DNA of 64,000 bases from Natrarchaeobaculum sulfurireducens (GTDB lineage: Archaea > Halobacteriota > Halobacteria > Halobacteriales > Natrialbaceae), in NCBI RefSeq assembly GCF_003430825.1, contig NZ_CP024047.1, forward strand, positions 3,410,001-3,474,000. Direction: 5' to 3'. A program made the translations under genes and the position numbers. The notes below the pieces were generated by a model. The model had not been told where the DNA came from, made no database searches, and saw only the letters and a list, made by a program, of their open reading frames with translations. Below, piece by piece: positions 28,274 to 38,223 of the stretch; within the stretch, counting starts at the first letter, position 1; each line of letters opens with the position of its first letter.

Positions 28274-29572
28274 TCAGCCGTCGACTCGAGCCGCGAGCGC
28301 CTCGGCCGCCTCGAGCGCGCGGTCCTGGACGGCCGCTTCCTCGACCGTGAGCACGTCTCGGTCACGCATGAGTAGCTGACCATCACAGACGGTGTGGCGG
28401 ACGTCCGCGGCCGCCGCGGCGTAGGCGAGGTGGCTCACCAGGTCGTGACGCGGCGTCAGGTGTGGGCTCTCGAGGTCGATCACGGCGAGGTCGGCCGGTG
28501 CACCGGCCTCGAGGCGGCCCGTCTCGAGGCCGAGCGCGTCGGCGCTGCCGGCAGTCAGCATCTCGGCGACCGCGTCCGCGGGGACGGCACTGGCGTCGGC
28601 GGCCGCGAGTTTCCCGAGCATGGCCGCGTCGCGGGCCTCATCGAGCATCGAGAGGTCGTTGTTCGACGCCGCACCGTCGGTGCCGAGTCCGACGGTGACG
28701 CCGGCCTCGAGCAGTCGCTGGACCGGAGCCATCCCGCTTGCGAGTTTCATGTTCGAGGCCGGACAGTGGATCACGCTCGTCCCCGCCTCGGCGAGCAACT
28801 CGATCTCCTCGTCGTCGACGTGGACGCCGTGAGCGAGGAAATCCTCGGACTCGAGCAGCCCCTTCTCGGCGGCGTACGCCAGTGGCCGGACGCCGTGGTC
28901 GTCGACGATCGGCGTGACCTCGCCCGCGGTCTCGTTGGCGTGGTAGTGGATCGGAACGCCGAGCTCACGAGCTTGCGGGACGTACTCATCGAGATACGAC
29001 TCGCCGACGGTCGTCAGCGAGTGGGGCATAAACGCCGTCGAGATTCGGCCGTCGGCTGCGCCGTCGTACTCGGCAGCGACCTCGAGACTCGCTTCGGCGT
29101 CCTCGTGGGCGGCGTCCTCGTCTTTGGCGACGGTGACGACGCCGCGGCCCAGTCGGGCCCGCACCCCGGCCTCTTCGACGACGGCGGCGATCTCGGGGAC
29201 GTGGAAGTACATATCCGCAAACGCCGTCGTCCCGGATTTGATCATCTCGAGGACGCCGAGTTCGGCCCCGATACGGACGTCTTCGGCCGTCAGTTCGCCC
29301 TCGGCGGGCCAGATGTCCTCCTGAAGCCAGTCCTCGAGCGGCTTGTCGTCGGCGTAGCCACGCAGCAACGTCATCGCGACGTGGCAGTGACCGTTGACGA
29401 AGCCGGGTGTCACCAGCCCGCCCGAGGCGTCGAGCGTCTCATCGCCCTCGCCCGCGAGGTCTGGACTGACCTCGAGAATCTCGCCAGTAGGTTGATCGAC
29501 CAGTACGTCCGCACGGGTCACCGTCAGGTCGGGCAACAGGACGTGTCCGCCGGTAACGGAAAGCGTCGTCAT
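28274..29572 (-). CDS. Amidohydrolase, MtaD/DadD-type S-adenosylhomocysteine or 5'-deoxyadenosine deaminase
   Basis: A 432-residue zinc amidohydrolase. Metal and catalytic motifs: NGHCHVAM near residue 60, HYHANE, HGVHVDDEE and GTDGAASNNDL. The protein is closest to the MtaD/TrzA group that deaminates S-adenosylhomocysteine, methylthioadenosine or 5'-deoxyadenosine. In methanogens the analogous DadD works upstream of an S-inosylhomocysteine hydrolase, and an AhcY-family gene lies nearby here. A TATA-like CGACAGTATAAGACT at about 29598-29611 supports the ATG at 29572. Exact substrate is not decided by sequence. Confidence 0.82.
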   Translation of the reverse strand: MTTLSVTGGHVLLPDLTVTRADVLVDQPTGEILEVSPDLAGEGDETLDASGGLVTPGFVNGHCHVAMTLLRGYADDKPLEDWLQEDIWPAEGELTAEDVRIGAELGVLEMIKSGTTAFADMYFHVPEIAAVVEEAGVRARLGRGVVTVAKDEDAAHEDAEASLEVAAEYDGAADGRISTAFMPHSLTTVGESYLDEYVPQARELGVPIHYHANETAGEVTPIVDDHGVRPLAYAAEKGLLESEDFLAHGVHVDDEEIELLAEAGTSVIHCPASNMKLASGMAPVQRLLEAGVTVGLGTDGAASNNDLSMLDEARDAAMLGKLAAADASAVPADAVAEMLTAGSADALGLETGRLEAGAPADLAVIDLESPHLTPRHDLVSHLAYAAAAADVRHTVCDGQLLMRDRDVLTVEEAAVQDRALEAAEALAARVDG

Positions 29573-29654
29573 GGACCGAGGGTTCTCGCCCGGCAGTCTT
29601 ATACTGTCGATTCCGGTCGGCTGGCCAGCAACGCGCCGACCCCGACGTCGGGGC

Positions 29655-30428
29655 TCACGTCGGATCACACCGCCAGTAATCCGCTCGCTCGAGCACGTCG
29701 TAGTCACACGTCTCGAGCAACCCCTTCGTTTCGCCTGGAACGTCGCCTGTGAGGCCGACGTCGTGGATCTCGATGAACAGTCTGGGCCGGTGGCGCTCGA
29801 GGGTCGCCCGAGCGCCGCGAAGCACCGATGGGGCGGCCCCCTCGACGTCGATCTTCAGGACGTCCGGGGCCGGAAGTCGGCCGCCGTCGGCTCCCGCTTG
29901 ACTCTCGTGGTCGCCGACGAGCGAGTCGAGGCAGTGCACTGGAACCGAACCTACCTCGGCGACGCTGGCTCCCCAACGCGTCGCCGCTTCCCGATCGAAG
30001 CCCGAAAGCTCGGGGTTCGTCGACCGGTAGAAGGAACGCTCGCCGTCATCGTCTCCGAGCGCGCAGGGTCGGACGTCGATCCGCCGCTCGAGCCCGTTCA
30101 GTCCGACGTTCGTCCGGAGGCGATCGACGACGGTCGACGAGGGCTCGAACGCCACGACGCGACGTCGAGGGTTTCCACTGGCAAGCGTGAGCGCGTAGAT
30201 ACCGACGTGTGCACCGACGTCGTAGACCACCGCGGCCGGACTACAGCAGGTCGAAAGCTCCTCGAGCATCGCGTCAGTCGCGTGGCGGTTGAGCGGTTCG
30301 TAACAGCGAACGCTCCCGGCGGGCGTTCGATTTCGCCTCGAGACCAGCTCACGATCGTAGTTCACCCGTGCCAGTCGGTGGTAGCAGCGGTAGAGAACCT
30401 GGCGAGTGTGGGCGTCGAGGCGTCTCAC
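29655..30428 (-). CDS. FkbM family SAM-dependent methyltransferase
   Basis: A 257-residue methyltransferase of the FkbM type. Motif I is VYDVGAHVGIYALTLA and post-I is RRVVAFEPSSTVVDRL. The later VLKIDVEGAAPSVLRGA matches the FkbM signature around KIDVEG. Such enzymes methylate sugar, polyketide or lipid hydroxyls; in haloarchaea they often sit with glycosylation genes, but none are seen here. The enzyme would use SAM and yield S-adenosylhomocysteine, the substrate of the nearby AhcY/deaminase pathway, though that is generic to all methyltransferases. Confidence 0.85.
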   Translation of the reverse strand: MRRLDAHTRQVLYRCYHRLARVNYDRELVSRRNRTPAGSVRCYEPLNRHATDAMLEELSTCCSPAAVVYDVGAHVGIYALTLASGNPRRRVVAFEPSSTVVDRLRTNVGLNGLERRIDVRPCALGDDDGERSFYRSTNPELSGFDREAATRWGASVAEVGSVPVHCLDSLVGDHESQAGADGGRLPAPDVLKIDVEGAAPSVLRGARATLERHRPRLFIEIHDVGLTGDVPGETKGLLETCDYDVLERADYWRCDPT

Positions 30429-30455
30429 GACATGGCAGTTCGTGACGGGTCGCCG

Positions 30456-30641
30456 TCACGTCGACGGTTCGATTGGGTCCACGGGATAACGGCTCTCGTA
30501 GGCGAAGGCAGCAAAGACGAACGTTAACAGCCCGCCAAACAGGACGAGCATGTACGATCCAGCACCGCCGAGAACGACGAACGTCAACACCGTTAGTGCG
30601 AGACACGCGGCAGCCAGCGCAGAGTACGTGATCGTGTTCAT
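30456..30641 (-). CDS. Small membrane protein, two TM helices
   Basis: A 61-residue protein with two hydrophobic segments (ALAAACLALTVLTFVVLGG and MLVLFGGLLTFVFAAFAY) and a short polar tail. It is of the size and type common in haloarchaea. Twenty-seven bases separate it from the methyltransferase gene on the same strand, so the two may share a transcript. No motif; function unknown. Confidence 0.65.
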   Translation of the reverse strand: MNTITYSALAAACLALTVLTFVVLGGAGSYMLVLFGGLLTFVFAAFAYESRYPVDPIEPST

Positions 30642-30959
30642 CGGCGCTCACCGTCCAACCACGAGTCACTCGAGGTCGTGTCGGGTCGACCCCCAGCATA
30701 TCGGGTGTTGTTTACAGCATCCATACTACGGTATAACACACCAAACTACTTAATCGTTCGTAGCGGTCTGGACCGGCATCCGAGGAGTTACTGTTCGCCA
30801 GCGGGCGTGATCGGAACCGAAGATGCGGCCGACTAGTCGGCCGTATCGTCGAGTCGGTTCGGGCGGATACCAGCGGCACAAACTGAATCGAGGCCCACAA
30901 CGGCTCGAATCACGATCGTAGTCGGCGGATTTATCCCCCACATCGTCTAACTGAGGGGT
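30642..30959. other. Divergent intergenic region
   Basis: It separates the small membrane protein gene and the SpoIIM-like gene. A TATA-like GATTTATC at about 30929-30936 precedes the latter by 28 bases. No gene supported. Confidence 0.5.
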
Positions 30960-32060
30960 ATGAACGGCGCCGACGACGGAGACCGCACGGACGACGACGG
31001 CTCCAGACCGCCGGGCGACCGTGACGGCTCCGACGACGCCGAAGGGGGCTTCGAGTTCGGGCCGGACCAACGGCCCGTCGAGGATGAACCACACGATCCA
31101 TCGCGTGAGCACGAATCAACCGGCAACCGACGGATCAAAGTCGACCTTGCGACCGACGAACCGGCGTCGGACGACGACCGTCCCGACGACTCGAGCCCTG
31201 ACCGAGATCCGGACCCCGGCCGTGATCCGTTCGGAACGGGTCCCGGCCCTGCGCCGAACGCCGACCGCAACTGGACCGCCCTCCTGATTGCGCTAGCAGT
31301 GGTGTCAATTGGCACAGGTGCGTTCACCTACGCGACCCACGACGACCCCGCTCCCGTCGCCGGTGTGATGGCACTCGGGCTCGGCTTTGGCGCCCTGGTC
31401 GTGATCGCCCGCGCGAGCGAGTCGACGATCCTCGGCGTTCTCTCCGCTGGCTGGGCCGAGCACCGCCGATACACCTGGTTCGCCGTCGGCCTCTTCGCGT
31501 TCGGGACCCTCCTAGGCATACTGCTTTTGCTCGCCGGCGTCAACTTACTCGAGCTGATCGCCGACCTGCTCGAAGAGGAACTGTTCCCCGAACTCGAGGA
31601 CGAAGAGTTCGAGCTCACGGCGACGTTTTTCATCACGAACAACACCCAACCGTTCGTGCTGTCGATCCTCGGGGCGCTCTCGCTCGGCCTGGTCACGGCG
31701 ATCATCATGATCTTCAACGGAATTATCGTCGGCAACGTCAGCGCTGCCGTTGGCAGCCTCATCGGCGTCGACTACATCGTCGTCGGGCTGGCACCCCACG
31801 GCATCTTCGAGCTGCCTGCGCTGTTCATCGCCGCCGGTGTCGGCTTTCGGATCATCTACCGATTCGGCGAACGGCTCTCGGGCGCTCGAGACGCATTCTT
31901 CACGAAACCGTACGTCACACGGACGGCCGCGCTCGTGCTCTTCGCCTGGCTCCTGCTCGTCCTCGCCGCGTTCGTCGAGGCCTACGTCACTCCCGAACTG
32001 CTCGAGATGCTGTTCGCCGACCGCCTCGAGGGAATAGCCGAGGAACCGCCGACGCCGTAG
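30960..32060 (+). CDS. Stage II sporulation protein M (SpoIIM)-like membrane protein
   Basis: A 366-residue membrane protein. The first 100 residues are disordered and very acidic, then about six hydrophobic segments follow. The region NNTQPFVLSILGALSLGLVT with IIMIFNGIIVG and PHGIFELPALFIAAGVGFRI is the signature of the SpoIIM/DUF95 fold. Archaea have this protein without sporulation; a role in membrane shape, secretion or cell wall remodelling is speculated. A TATA-like GATTTATC is 28 bases before the start. Confidence 0.85.
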   Translation: MNGADDGDRTDDDGSRPPGDRDGSDDAEGGFEFGPDQRPVEDEPHDPSREHESTGNRRIKVDLATDEPASDDDRPDDSSPDRDPDPGRDPFGTGPGPAPNADRNWTALLIALAVVSIGTGAFTYATHDDPAPVAGVMALGLGFGALVVIARASESTILGVLSAGWAEHRRYTWFAVGLFAFGTLLGILLLLAGVNLLELIADLLEEELFPELEDEEFELTATFFITNNTQPFVLSILGALSLGLVTAIIMIFNGIIVGNVSAAVGSLIGVDYIVVGLAPHGIFELPALFIAAGVGFRIIYRFGERLSGARDAFFTKPYVTRTAALVLFAWLLLVLAAFVEAYVTPELLEMLFADRLEGIAEEPPTP

Positions 32061-32124
32061 CTCGTTCGGCGGTCGGTGGTCGAAGTGGAGATCACGTCGC
32101 CGGACGAGTCGAGGATGATGGCCG

Positions 32125-34764
32125 CTACCGACGGAACCACGAGAGCGGCTTCGTCACCGCAAGCTGGTAGTCTTCGTGTGGGTCGTACTTCGCGAACGCG
32201 AGGCTGTTGGTCATCACGCTCACGCTCGAGGTGGCCATCGCCAATCCCGCAAGCGCAGGGTTGAGGAGGCCGAGCGAGGCGATCGGAATGAGCGTCGTGT
32301 TGTAGATAAACGCCCAGAAGAGGTTCTGGCGAACCTTCGAGATGGTCGCCTCGGAGATGCGGACGGCCTTGAGTACGTCTGCCGGATCGTCGCGCATCAG
32401 CGTGACGTCCGCACTCTCGATGGCGACGTCGGTACCCGAGCCGATCGCGACGCCGACCTGTGCCGTCGTGAGCGCCGGAGCGTCGTTGACCCCGTCGCCG
32501 ACCATCATAACGCGTGCCCCGCCGGCCTGAAGCTCCTCGACGTGATCGGCCTTGTCCTCCGGCAGTACCTCCGCGCGGACGTTGTCGGGGTCGATCCCGA
32601 CCTGCTCGGCGACCGCTCTCGCCGTACGCTCGTTGTCGCCGGTAAGCATCACGACCTCGGAACCTCGCTCGAGGAGGGCCGCGGCGGTCTCTCTGGCGCT
32701 TTCGCGGACCTCGTCGGCCACCGCGAGCACACCCTGTAACTCGCCGTCGATCGCGACCGGCATCGCCGTCTTCCCCTCGCGCTCGAGGCGGGTCAGAGGC
32801 CCTTCGGCGGGCCCGGTGTCGATCCCCGAATCCTCGAGCAACTTGCGGCGGCCGATCAGGACCGTACCGCGGTCGGTCTTCGCACGGACGCCCTGACCAG
32901 GGACGTTCTCGAACTCGCTGACGCCGCCGATCTCGACGCCGCGGTCGTCGGCACCCTCGACGATGGCGCGGGCGATGGGGTGTTCGGAGCCGGACTCGGC
33001 CGACGCCGCCGCACCGAGGACGAACGACTCGAGGGCGTCCTCACCCGAGGAGGGGGGCTCGAGGACGCCACCGTCGGGCGTGGCGTCGGTCCCGCCGTCT
33101 GTGGCCGCTCGCTCGCCGACGAGTTCGACGTCCGTCAGCACCATCTCGCCATGGGTCAGCGTTCCCGTCTTGTCGAAGACGATCGTATCGATGCCCCGAA
33201 CCTGCTCGAGGACGTCGCCGCCTTTGAAGAGAACGCCGTTGGTCGCCGAGAGCGTCGAGCCGACCATCGTCGCTGCGGGCGTCGCAAGCCCTAGCGCGCA
33301 GGGACAGGCGATCAACAGCGCCGAGGCGAGCACGACGACAGCGAACTCGAGGACGGGGACGCCGCCGGGTGCCGCGTCGACGGGGCCGCCGCCGACGGGC
33401 TCGAGGACGGGAATCCAGGAACCGAGCCACGAGGAGACGCCGAACAGCAGTTCCGGTGCGAGCAGCCAGACCGTTGCCCAGAAGACGGCGTTGACGATCA
33501 CCGCGGGGACGAAGTACGCACTCACGGTATCGACGAGCCGCTGGATCTCGGGCTGGCGCGACTGGGCTTCCTTGACGCGCTCGACGATCTGCTGGATCGC
33601 CGTCTCCGAGCCCACTTTCGTCGCCTCGACGAGCAAGACGCCGTTCTCGTTGATCGTCGCGCCGACGACTTCGTCGCCTTCTCCTTTCTCGACCGGGACC
33701 GACTCGCCGGTCAGCATCGACTCGTCGACCGCGCTCTGGCCCTCGCGGACGACGCCGTCGGTCGGGATCTTCTCGCCGGGACGGATCTTCAGTACGTCGC
33801 CGGGTTCGACCGCCTCGAGTGGCACCTGCAGTTCCTCCCCGTCGCGGACGACCGTGGCCTCGTCGGCCTCCATCTCGAGTAGCTGGCGAAGCGCGTTGCC
33901 CGCGCGAGCCTTCGAGCGCACCTCAAGCCAGTTGCCGAGCGTGATGAACCAGAGGATGAACGCGACGGCCTCGAAGTAGAGCCCGCCGACGAGCACCCCG
34001 CCGAGGACGGCCACGCTGTAGACGTATCCCGCACTCGTGCCGACCGCAACGAGCGTGTCCATGTTCGCCCGCCGATCGTGTGAGAACGCGCGGTAGGCCC
34101 CCTGGATGAACTCCTTGCCGAGCGTGGCCATCAGGATCGTCGCGAGGACGAACTCGAGCCAGCCCGGCGGGTGGGCGATGGCCATCGGGATCGGCGACGC
34201 GACACCCGCGAGTTCGAACAGCATCTCGAACATCATCGGGACGAACGGCAATGTGAGCAGGCCGCCACCGATCAACAGCCGACGCTGGCGTCGCAGTTCT
34301 TTCTCGACGGCGCGTTCGCGCTGACTCTCGTCTCCCTCCGTCTCCTCACTGACGGGCTCGAATCCTGCCCCCTCGATCGCTGCGTGGAGTTCGGCGAGTG
34401 AGACGTCGGCTGGATTGTACGTGACGCGGGCCTCGTCCGACGCGAAGTTCACGTCCGCCCGAATCACTCCCGACCGATCCTCGAGAGCATCGCCCACCGC
34501 CGTCGAACAGGTCGCACACGACATGCCCAGGACGGTGATCGTTCTCGTCTCGGCAGCGGCCTCGAAGCCGGCGTCCTCGATCGCGTCGTAGATATCCGCG
34601 AGCGAGACCTCGGCCGGATCGTACGCGACGGTTCCCTCGTCCGTCGCGAAGTTCGCACTCGCCTCCTCGACCCCCTCGAGTGCAGCCACTGCGTCCTCGA
34701 CCGATCCCGAGCACGTCGAACACGACATCCCCATGATCTCGAGGTGCGCTCGTCGCTGTTTCAT
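32125..34764 (-). CDS. copA: Copper-translocating P1B-type ATPase (CopA)
   Basis: An 879-residue copper ATPase that exports Cu(I) from the cytoplasm. There are two N-terminal heavy-metal-associated domains with GMSCSTCSG and GMSCATCS. Membrane segments follow from about residue 165. TGES is near residue 351, the metal-site [10 protein letters not shown] near 487, the phosphorylation motif DKTGTLTHG near 530 and the hinge [12 protein letters not shown] near 755. The last helices keep [19 protein letters not shown], the MxxSS pattern of Cu(I) pumps. No copper chaperone or regulator lies beside it. Length is normal for a two-HMA CopA. Confidence 0.95.
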   Translation of the reverse strand: MKQRRAHLEIMGMSCSTCSGSVEDAVAALEGVEEASANFATDEGTVAYDPAEVSLADIYDAIEDAGFEAAAETRTITVLGMSCATCSTAVGDALEDRSGVIRADVNFASDEARVTYNPADVSLAELHAAIEGAGFEPVSEETEGDESQRERAVEKELRRQRRLLIGGGLLTLPFVPMMFEMLFELAGVASPIPMAIAHPPGWLEFVLATILMATLGKEFIQGAYRAFSHDRRANMDTLVAVGTSAGYVYSVAVLGGVLVGGLYFEAVAFILWFITLGNWLEVRSKARAGNALRQLLEMEADEATVVRDGEELQVPLEAVEPGDVLKIRPGEKIPTDGVVREGQSAVDESMLTGESVPVEKGEGDEVVGATINENGVLLVEATKVGSETAIQQIVERVKEAQSRQPEIQRLVDTVSAYFVPAVIVNAVFWATVWLLAPELLFGVSSWLGSWIPVLEPVGGGPVDAAPGGVPVLEFAVVVLASALLIACPCALGLATPAATMVGSTLSATNGVLFKGGDVLEQVRGIDTIVFDKTGTLTHGEMVLTDVELVGERAATDGGTDATPDGGVLEPPSSGEDALESFVLGAAASAESGSEHPIARAIVEGADDRGVEIGGVSEFENVPGQGVRAKTDRGTVLIGRRKLLEDSGIDTGPAEGPLTRLEREGKTAMPVAIDGELQGVLAVADEVRESARETAAALLERGSEVVMLTGDNERTARAVAEQVGIDPDNVRAEVLPEDKADHVEELQAGGARVMMVGDGVNDAPALTTAQVGVAIGSGTDVAIESADVTLMRDDPADVLKAVRISEATISKVRQNLFWAFIYNTTLIPIASLGLLNPALAGLAMATSSVSVMTNSLAFAKYDPHEDYQLAVTKPLSWFRR

Positions 34765-35064
34765 AGCTGAACCTAGTCCCCGAGGTTCAAGCGGGTTTCC
34801 CCTCGAGATACGACGTCAGAGACGAATCCTCGGGCGACGGCCACGCTACCGAGAGTCGGACAAAACAGCACCGAATCGAGCGATCGATCCGACGCAGACT
34901 GTCGGACCCGGCAGCATGAACTCTCGAGTAGCCTGGCCGACGTCAACGAGCGGATTCGGCGTCCGACGAGACGGGGTGACACCGACCGACCTACCGAGAG
35001 AACACCACTTCCCCCTAACCTGTCTGGAACGAAATTTATCACCGAGAACGTGTGAGTTGCTGTC
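34765..35064. other. Divergent intergenic region of copA and antiporter genes
   Basis: Three hundred bases between two divergent starts. The antiporter has a good TATA box (AAATTTAT, 35032-35039). A copA promoter should lie near 34790-34795, but no strong box is visible. No gene. Confidence 0.5.
35032..35039 (+). promoter_or_regulatory. TATA-like box of the antiporter gene
   Basis: AAATTTAT, 29 bases before the GTG at 35065; supports the GTG start. Confidence 0.6.
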
Positions 35065-36918
35065 GTGGAGAACGTACTCCCCGTCGTCGTCGGCATCCTC
35101 GCACTCGGCGTCGGCGCACAGGTGCTCGCCAAGCGACTCCGGGTGCCGAGCGTTCTCTTTCTGATCGTCATCGGAGTGGGAGTCGGTCCCGAAGGACTCG
35201 GGTTCGTCTCGATCGAAACCTTTGGGGACGGGCTATCGACCGTCGTCGGCCTCAGCGTCGCGATCATCATCTTCGATGGCGCGTTCCACCTCCGCCGCGA
35301 GAAGCTCCGGGAAGCGCCTCGAGCAGTGTTCCGGATGACAACGGTCGGGGCTGCACTGGCGTTTTTCGGCACGACGCTCGCCGTCCGCGTCTTCCTCGGG
35401 ACGGGCTGGGACGTCGCCGCCCTGATCGGCGCGTTGTTGATCGCGACCGGGCCCACGGTGATTACACCACTGCTCGAGGTCGTGACGGTCCGTGACCACG
35501 TCGCAACGACGCTCGAGGCCGAAGGCATCTTCAACGACGTGAGCGCCGCGGTGCTGGCGATCGTCATCTTCGAGGCGTTCGTCGTCGGCGGAGCACCGGC
35601 CGAGATTCCGGTCGCGTTCCTCCAGCGGCTCGTCGCTGGCATCGGGGTGGGCATCGTCGTCGCGATCGCCGTCCGGTACCTGCTCGTCGACGTCGGCCTG
35701 CCGGCGGGTGACGCCACGCAGGTCGCGCGGCTCGTGACGCTCACCGGCGCGCTCGTTTCGTTCGGCCTCGCCGAATCGATCTTTCCCGAAACCGGCGTCG
35801 CCGCCGCTGCGGCCGCTGGCGTCGTCCTCGGTAACCTCGAGCTTCCCCACCGTGAGGAGATCCTCAGCTTCAACCGCGACCTCACCCTCGTGGTGCTCTC
35901 GTTCGTCTTCATCTCGCTCGCAGCGTTGATCGATTTCGACGCGCTGCTCGGCCTCGGAATCGGCGGCGTCGCCGTCGTCGTCGCGGTCACGCTGGTCGTC
36001 CGCCCGATCCTCGTCGCCATCTCGACGACCCACTGGCGGTTCAGCCGAAACGAGAAATACTTCCTCTCGCTGGTCGGCCCTCGCGGGATCATCCCCGCAT
36101 CGGTGGCGACGCTGTTCGCCATCGAACTCGAGGCAGCAGGCCAGTTCGAAGCCGCCCGGACGCTCGCCGGAACGGTCTTTCTGGTCATCTTCATTACCGT
36201 CGTCTTGCAGGCCGGGTTAGCCAGACAAATCGCAGAACGTCTACACGTCGTACCCATGAAAAGCATCATCGTCGGCGGCGGCCGGGTCGGCCGGGCGCTC
36301 GCCACACGGCTGGAGAAACGCGGCGAGAACGTTCACTTGATCGACCGCGACCCCAATACGGTCACGGCCCTTCGCGAAGACGGCTTTTCCGCCCACGAGG
36401 GAGACGGAACCGCCGCCGAGACCCTCCGGGCCGCTGGAATCGAGGATGCGAAACTCGTCGTCGCGACGACCGCCGACGACGACGTCAACCTGCTGGTCTC
36501 CCAGCTCGCCCGCACCACCTTCGACGTCGAGAACGTCGTTGCTCGGGTCAACACTCCCGGAAACGTCAGCGCGTTCGACGCCGTCGGCGTGCAAGCGATC
36601 GACGTCGCTAGCGCGACCGCCTGGTCGATCGACAACGAGATCGAACGGCCGGCACTGGCCCACTGGATGAACGAACTCGGCGAGGGCCACGACGCTCAGG
36701 AGATCGTCGTCACCGCCGAAGAGCTAGACGGCGCGACGATTCGCGAACTCAGCGCCGAGATTCCCGACGGCTGTATCGTCGCCGTCGTCGCTCGCGAAGG
36801 CGAAACCTACGTCCCCGACGCGGAGATGGCCCTCGAGGCGGGCGACCGCATCACGTTCATCGGCCGTGAGGAAGCCGTCAGCAGCGCCGTCAAGCGGTTC
36901 CACCCGCACGACGCCTGA
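35065..36918 (+). CDS. CPA1-type cation:proton antiporter with TrkA-N and TrkA-C domains
   Basis: A 617-residue antiporter that exchanges Na+ or K+ for protons across the cell membrane. Residues 1-390 form the transport domain with many helices and the family motif around EGIFNDVSAA (the ND pair binds cation in CPA1 proteins). From about residue 397 a Rossmann TrkA-N domain begins (MKSIIVGGGRVGRALATRLE), followed by a TrkA-C domain to the end, which together sense nucleotides and gate transport. The start is a GTG at 35065 behind a TATA box. Ion specificity cannot be read here. Confidence 0.88.
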   Translation: MENVLPVVVGILALGVGAQVLAKRLRVPSVLFLIVIGVGVGPEGLGFVSIETFGDGLSTVVGLSVAIIIFDGAFHLRREKLREAPRAVFRMTTVGAALAFFGTTLAVRVFLGTGWDVAALIGALLIATGPTVITPLLEVVTVRDHVATTLEAEGIFNDVSAAVLAIVIFEAFVVGGAPAEIPVAFLQRLVAGIGVGIVVAIAVRYLLVDVGLPAGDATQVARLVTLTGALVSFGLAESIFPETGVAAAAAAGVVLGNLELPHREEILSFNRDLTLVVLSFVFISLAALIDFDALLGLGIGGVAVVVAVTLVVRPILVAISTTHWRFSRNEKYFLSLVGPRGIIPASVATLFAIELEAAGQFEAARTLAGTVFLVIFITVVLQAGLARQIAERLHVVPMKSIIVGGGRVGRALATRLEKRGENVHLIDRDPNTVTALREDGFSAHEGDGTAAETLRAAGIEDAKLVVATTADDDVNLLVSQLARTTFDVENVVARVNTPGNVSAFDAVGVQAIDVASATAWSIDNEIERPALAHWMNELGEGHDAQEIVVTAEELDGATIRELSAEIPDGCIVAVVAREGETYVPDAEMALEAGDRITFIGREEAVSSAVKRFHPHDA

Positions 36919-37052
36919 ATCGACCGTCGTCCGTCAGTGTCGACACACCCGCGGACCGGCTCCAGACCGGGAACCGGTCCGACCGGCGGGACGACGATCA
37001 CGGCCCATCGCGACCGATGCGTTTGAAGGGGTTGCCCGTCCGACTCCCTTGT

Positions 37053-37610
37053 ATGCGCCTGTTCGTCAGCGTGGACCTTCCCGACGACCTCGCGGTGCCG
37101 ATCGCCGACCTCCAGGACGAGTTCGCGGGCACCGGTGGACTCAACTTCACCGATCCCGAGCAGGCACACCTCACGCTGAAGTTCCTCGGTGAGGTCGCCG
37201 CCGAGCGCGTTCCCGCCCTCGAAGACGAACTGGCAGCCGCCGTCGACGACGCCAACATCGACCCGTTCACGGTCCGTTACGGTGGACTCGGCGTCTTCCC
37301 GAGTCTCGAGTACATCAGTGTCGTCTGGCTCGGCGTCGAGGAGGGGTCCGATGAACTCACACGACTGCACGAAGCGATCGAGACACGAGCGACGGCGATG
37401 GGATTCGAAGCCGAAGATCACGAGTTTACCCCCCACGTCACGCTCGCGCGGATGGAACACGCTGGCGGCAAAGAGCACGTCCAGGAACTCGTCACCGAGC
37501 GCGATCCGACCATCGGTGAGGCGACAGTCGACGCGATTCGGCTCACCGAGAGTACGCTCACCGACGCGGGCCCGATCTACTCGACAGTCGAGTCGGTTTC
37601 ACTCGAGTGA
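37053..37610 (+). CDS. thpR: RNA 2',3'-cyclic phosphodiesterase ThpR
   Basis: A 185-residue member of the 2H phosphoesterase family that opens 2',3'-cyclic phosphates on RNA. Two HxT motifs are visible: HLTLKFLGEV and HVTLARMEHA. The start ATG at 37053 (MRLFVSVDLPDDL) matches the usual N-terminus; a longer reading from 37017 adds residues not in the family. It precedes the ribosomal protein genes, separated by about 180 bases. Confidence 0.92.
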   Translation: MRLFVSVDLPDDLAVPIADLQDEFAGTGGLNFTDPEQAHLTLKFLGEVAAERVPALEDELAAAVDDANIDPFTVRYGGLGVFPSLEYISVVWLGVEEGSDELTRLHEAIETRATAMGFEAEDHEFTPHVTLARMEHAGGKEHVQELVTERDPTIGEATVDAIRLTESTLTDAGPIYSTVESVSLE

Positions 37611-37753
37611 TGGTGTCGTCCCAATCGCTACCGCTCACAGACGGCGTCGAGCGCCGGCGGTGAGCGTCCGACGTTGGTCACGTCAGAATCGGTCGCTATG
37701 GGGCGTGAAAACCGGAATGTAGGGGCTCGAGGCGCTGTCGCCCAGATGGACAA

Positions 37754-37762
37754 GATTTTAAG
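37754..37762 (+). promoter_or_regulatory. TATA-like box of rpl39e operon
   Basis: GATTTTAAG, about 30 bases before the ATG at 37788; drives rpl39e, rpl31e and tif6. Confidence 0.6.
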
Positions 37763-37787
37763 CCACCGCGGGCTACGTTCGGCCACT

Positions 37788-37940
37788 ATGGGTAAGAAAT
37801 CGAAGGGCAAGAAGAAGCGTCTTGCCAAACTCGAGAAGCAGAACAGCCGCGTTCCGACGTGGGTCATGCTCCGAACCGACATGGAGACGACGCGGAACCC
37901 GAAGCGACGCAACTGGCGGCGCAGCGACACTGACGAGTAA
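37788..37940 (+). CDS. rpl39e: 50S ribosomal protein L39e
   Basis: A 50-residue basic protein of the large subunit near the peptide exit tunnel. The start [20 protein letters not shown] and the end block [16 protein letters not shown] are the full L39e sequence. It is the first gene of a three-gene operon with rpl31e and tif6. A TATA-like box lies 30 bases upstream. Family assignment is certain. Confidence 0.98.
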   Translation: MGKKSKGKKKRLAKLEKQNSRVPTWVMLRTDMETTRNPKRRNWRRSDTDE

Positions 37941-37942
37941 TC

Positions 37943-38221
37943 ATGAGTGCAAGCGATTTCGACGAACGCGTCGTGACGGTTCCGCTGCGCGACGTCAAGA
38001 AGGGAGCGAACCACGAGGCCGCGGATCTGGCAATGCGACTCGTCCGCGAACACCTCGCGAAACACTTCGCGGTCGACGAAGACGCGATTCGACTCGACCC
38101 CTCGATCAACGAAGCCGTCTGGGCTCGCGGCAAGTCCAACCCGCCGCGAAAGCTTCGCGTACGCGCTGCACGCTTCGACGAAGAGGGTGAGGCCGTCGTC
38201 GAGGCCGAGGTCGCCGAGTAA
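37943..38221 (+). CDS. rpl31e: 50S ribosomal protein L31e
   Basis: A 92-residue large-subunit protein; segments [20 protein letters not shown] and [20 protein letters not shown] are characteristic. It starts two bases after the L39e stop and ends two bases before the aIF6 start, a tight operon. The order rpl39e-rpl31e-tif6 is conserved in archaea. Confidence 0.98.
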   Translation: MSASDFDERVVTVPLRDVKKGANHEAADLAMRLVREHLAKHFAVDEDAIRLDPSINEAVWARGKSNPPRKLRVRAARFDEEGEAVVEAEVAE

Positions 38222-38223
38222 AC

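Noticed and set aside
34773-36305. Long open frame on the minus strand of the antiporter gene
   Set aside because: It is an antisense shadow of a GC-rich gene; the composition is Thr/Arg/Ser-rich and lacks any family motif, while the plus-strand antiporter is clear.
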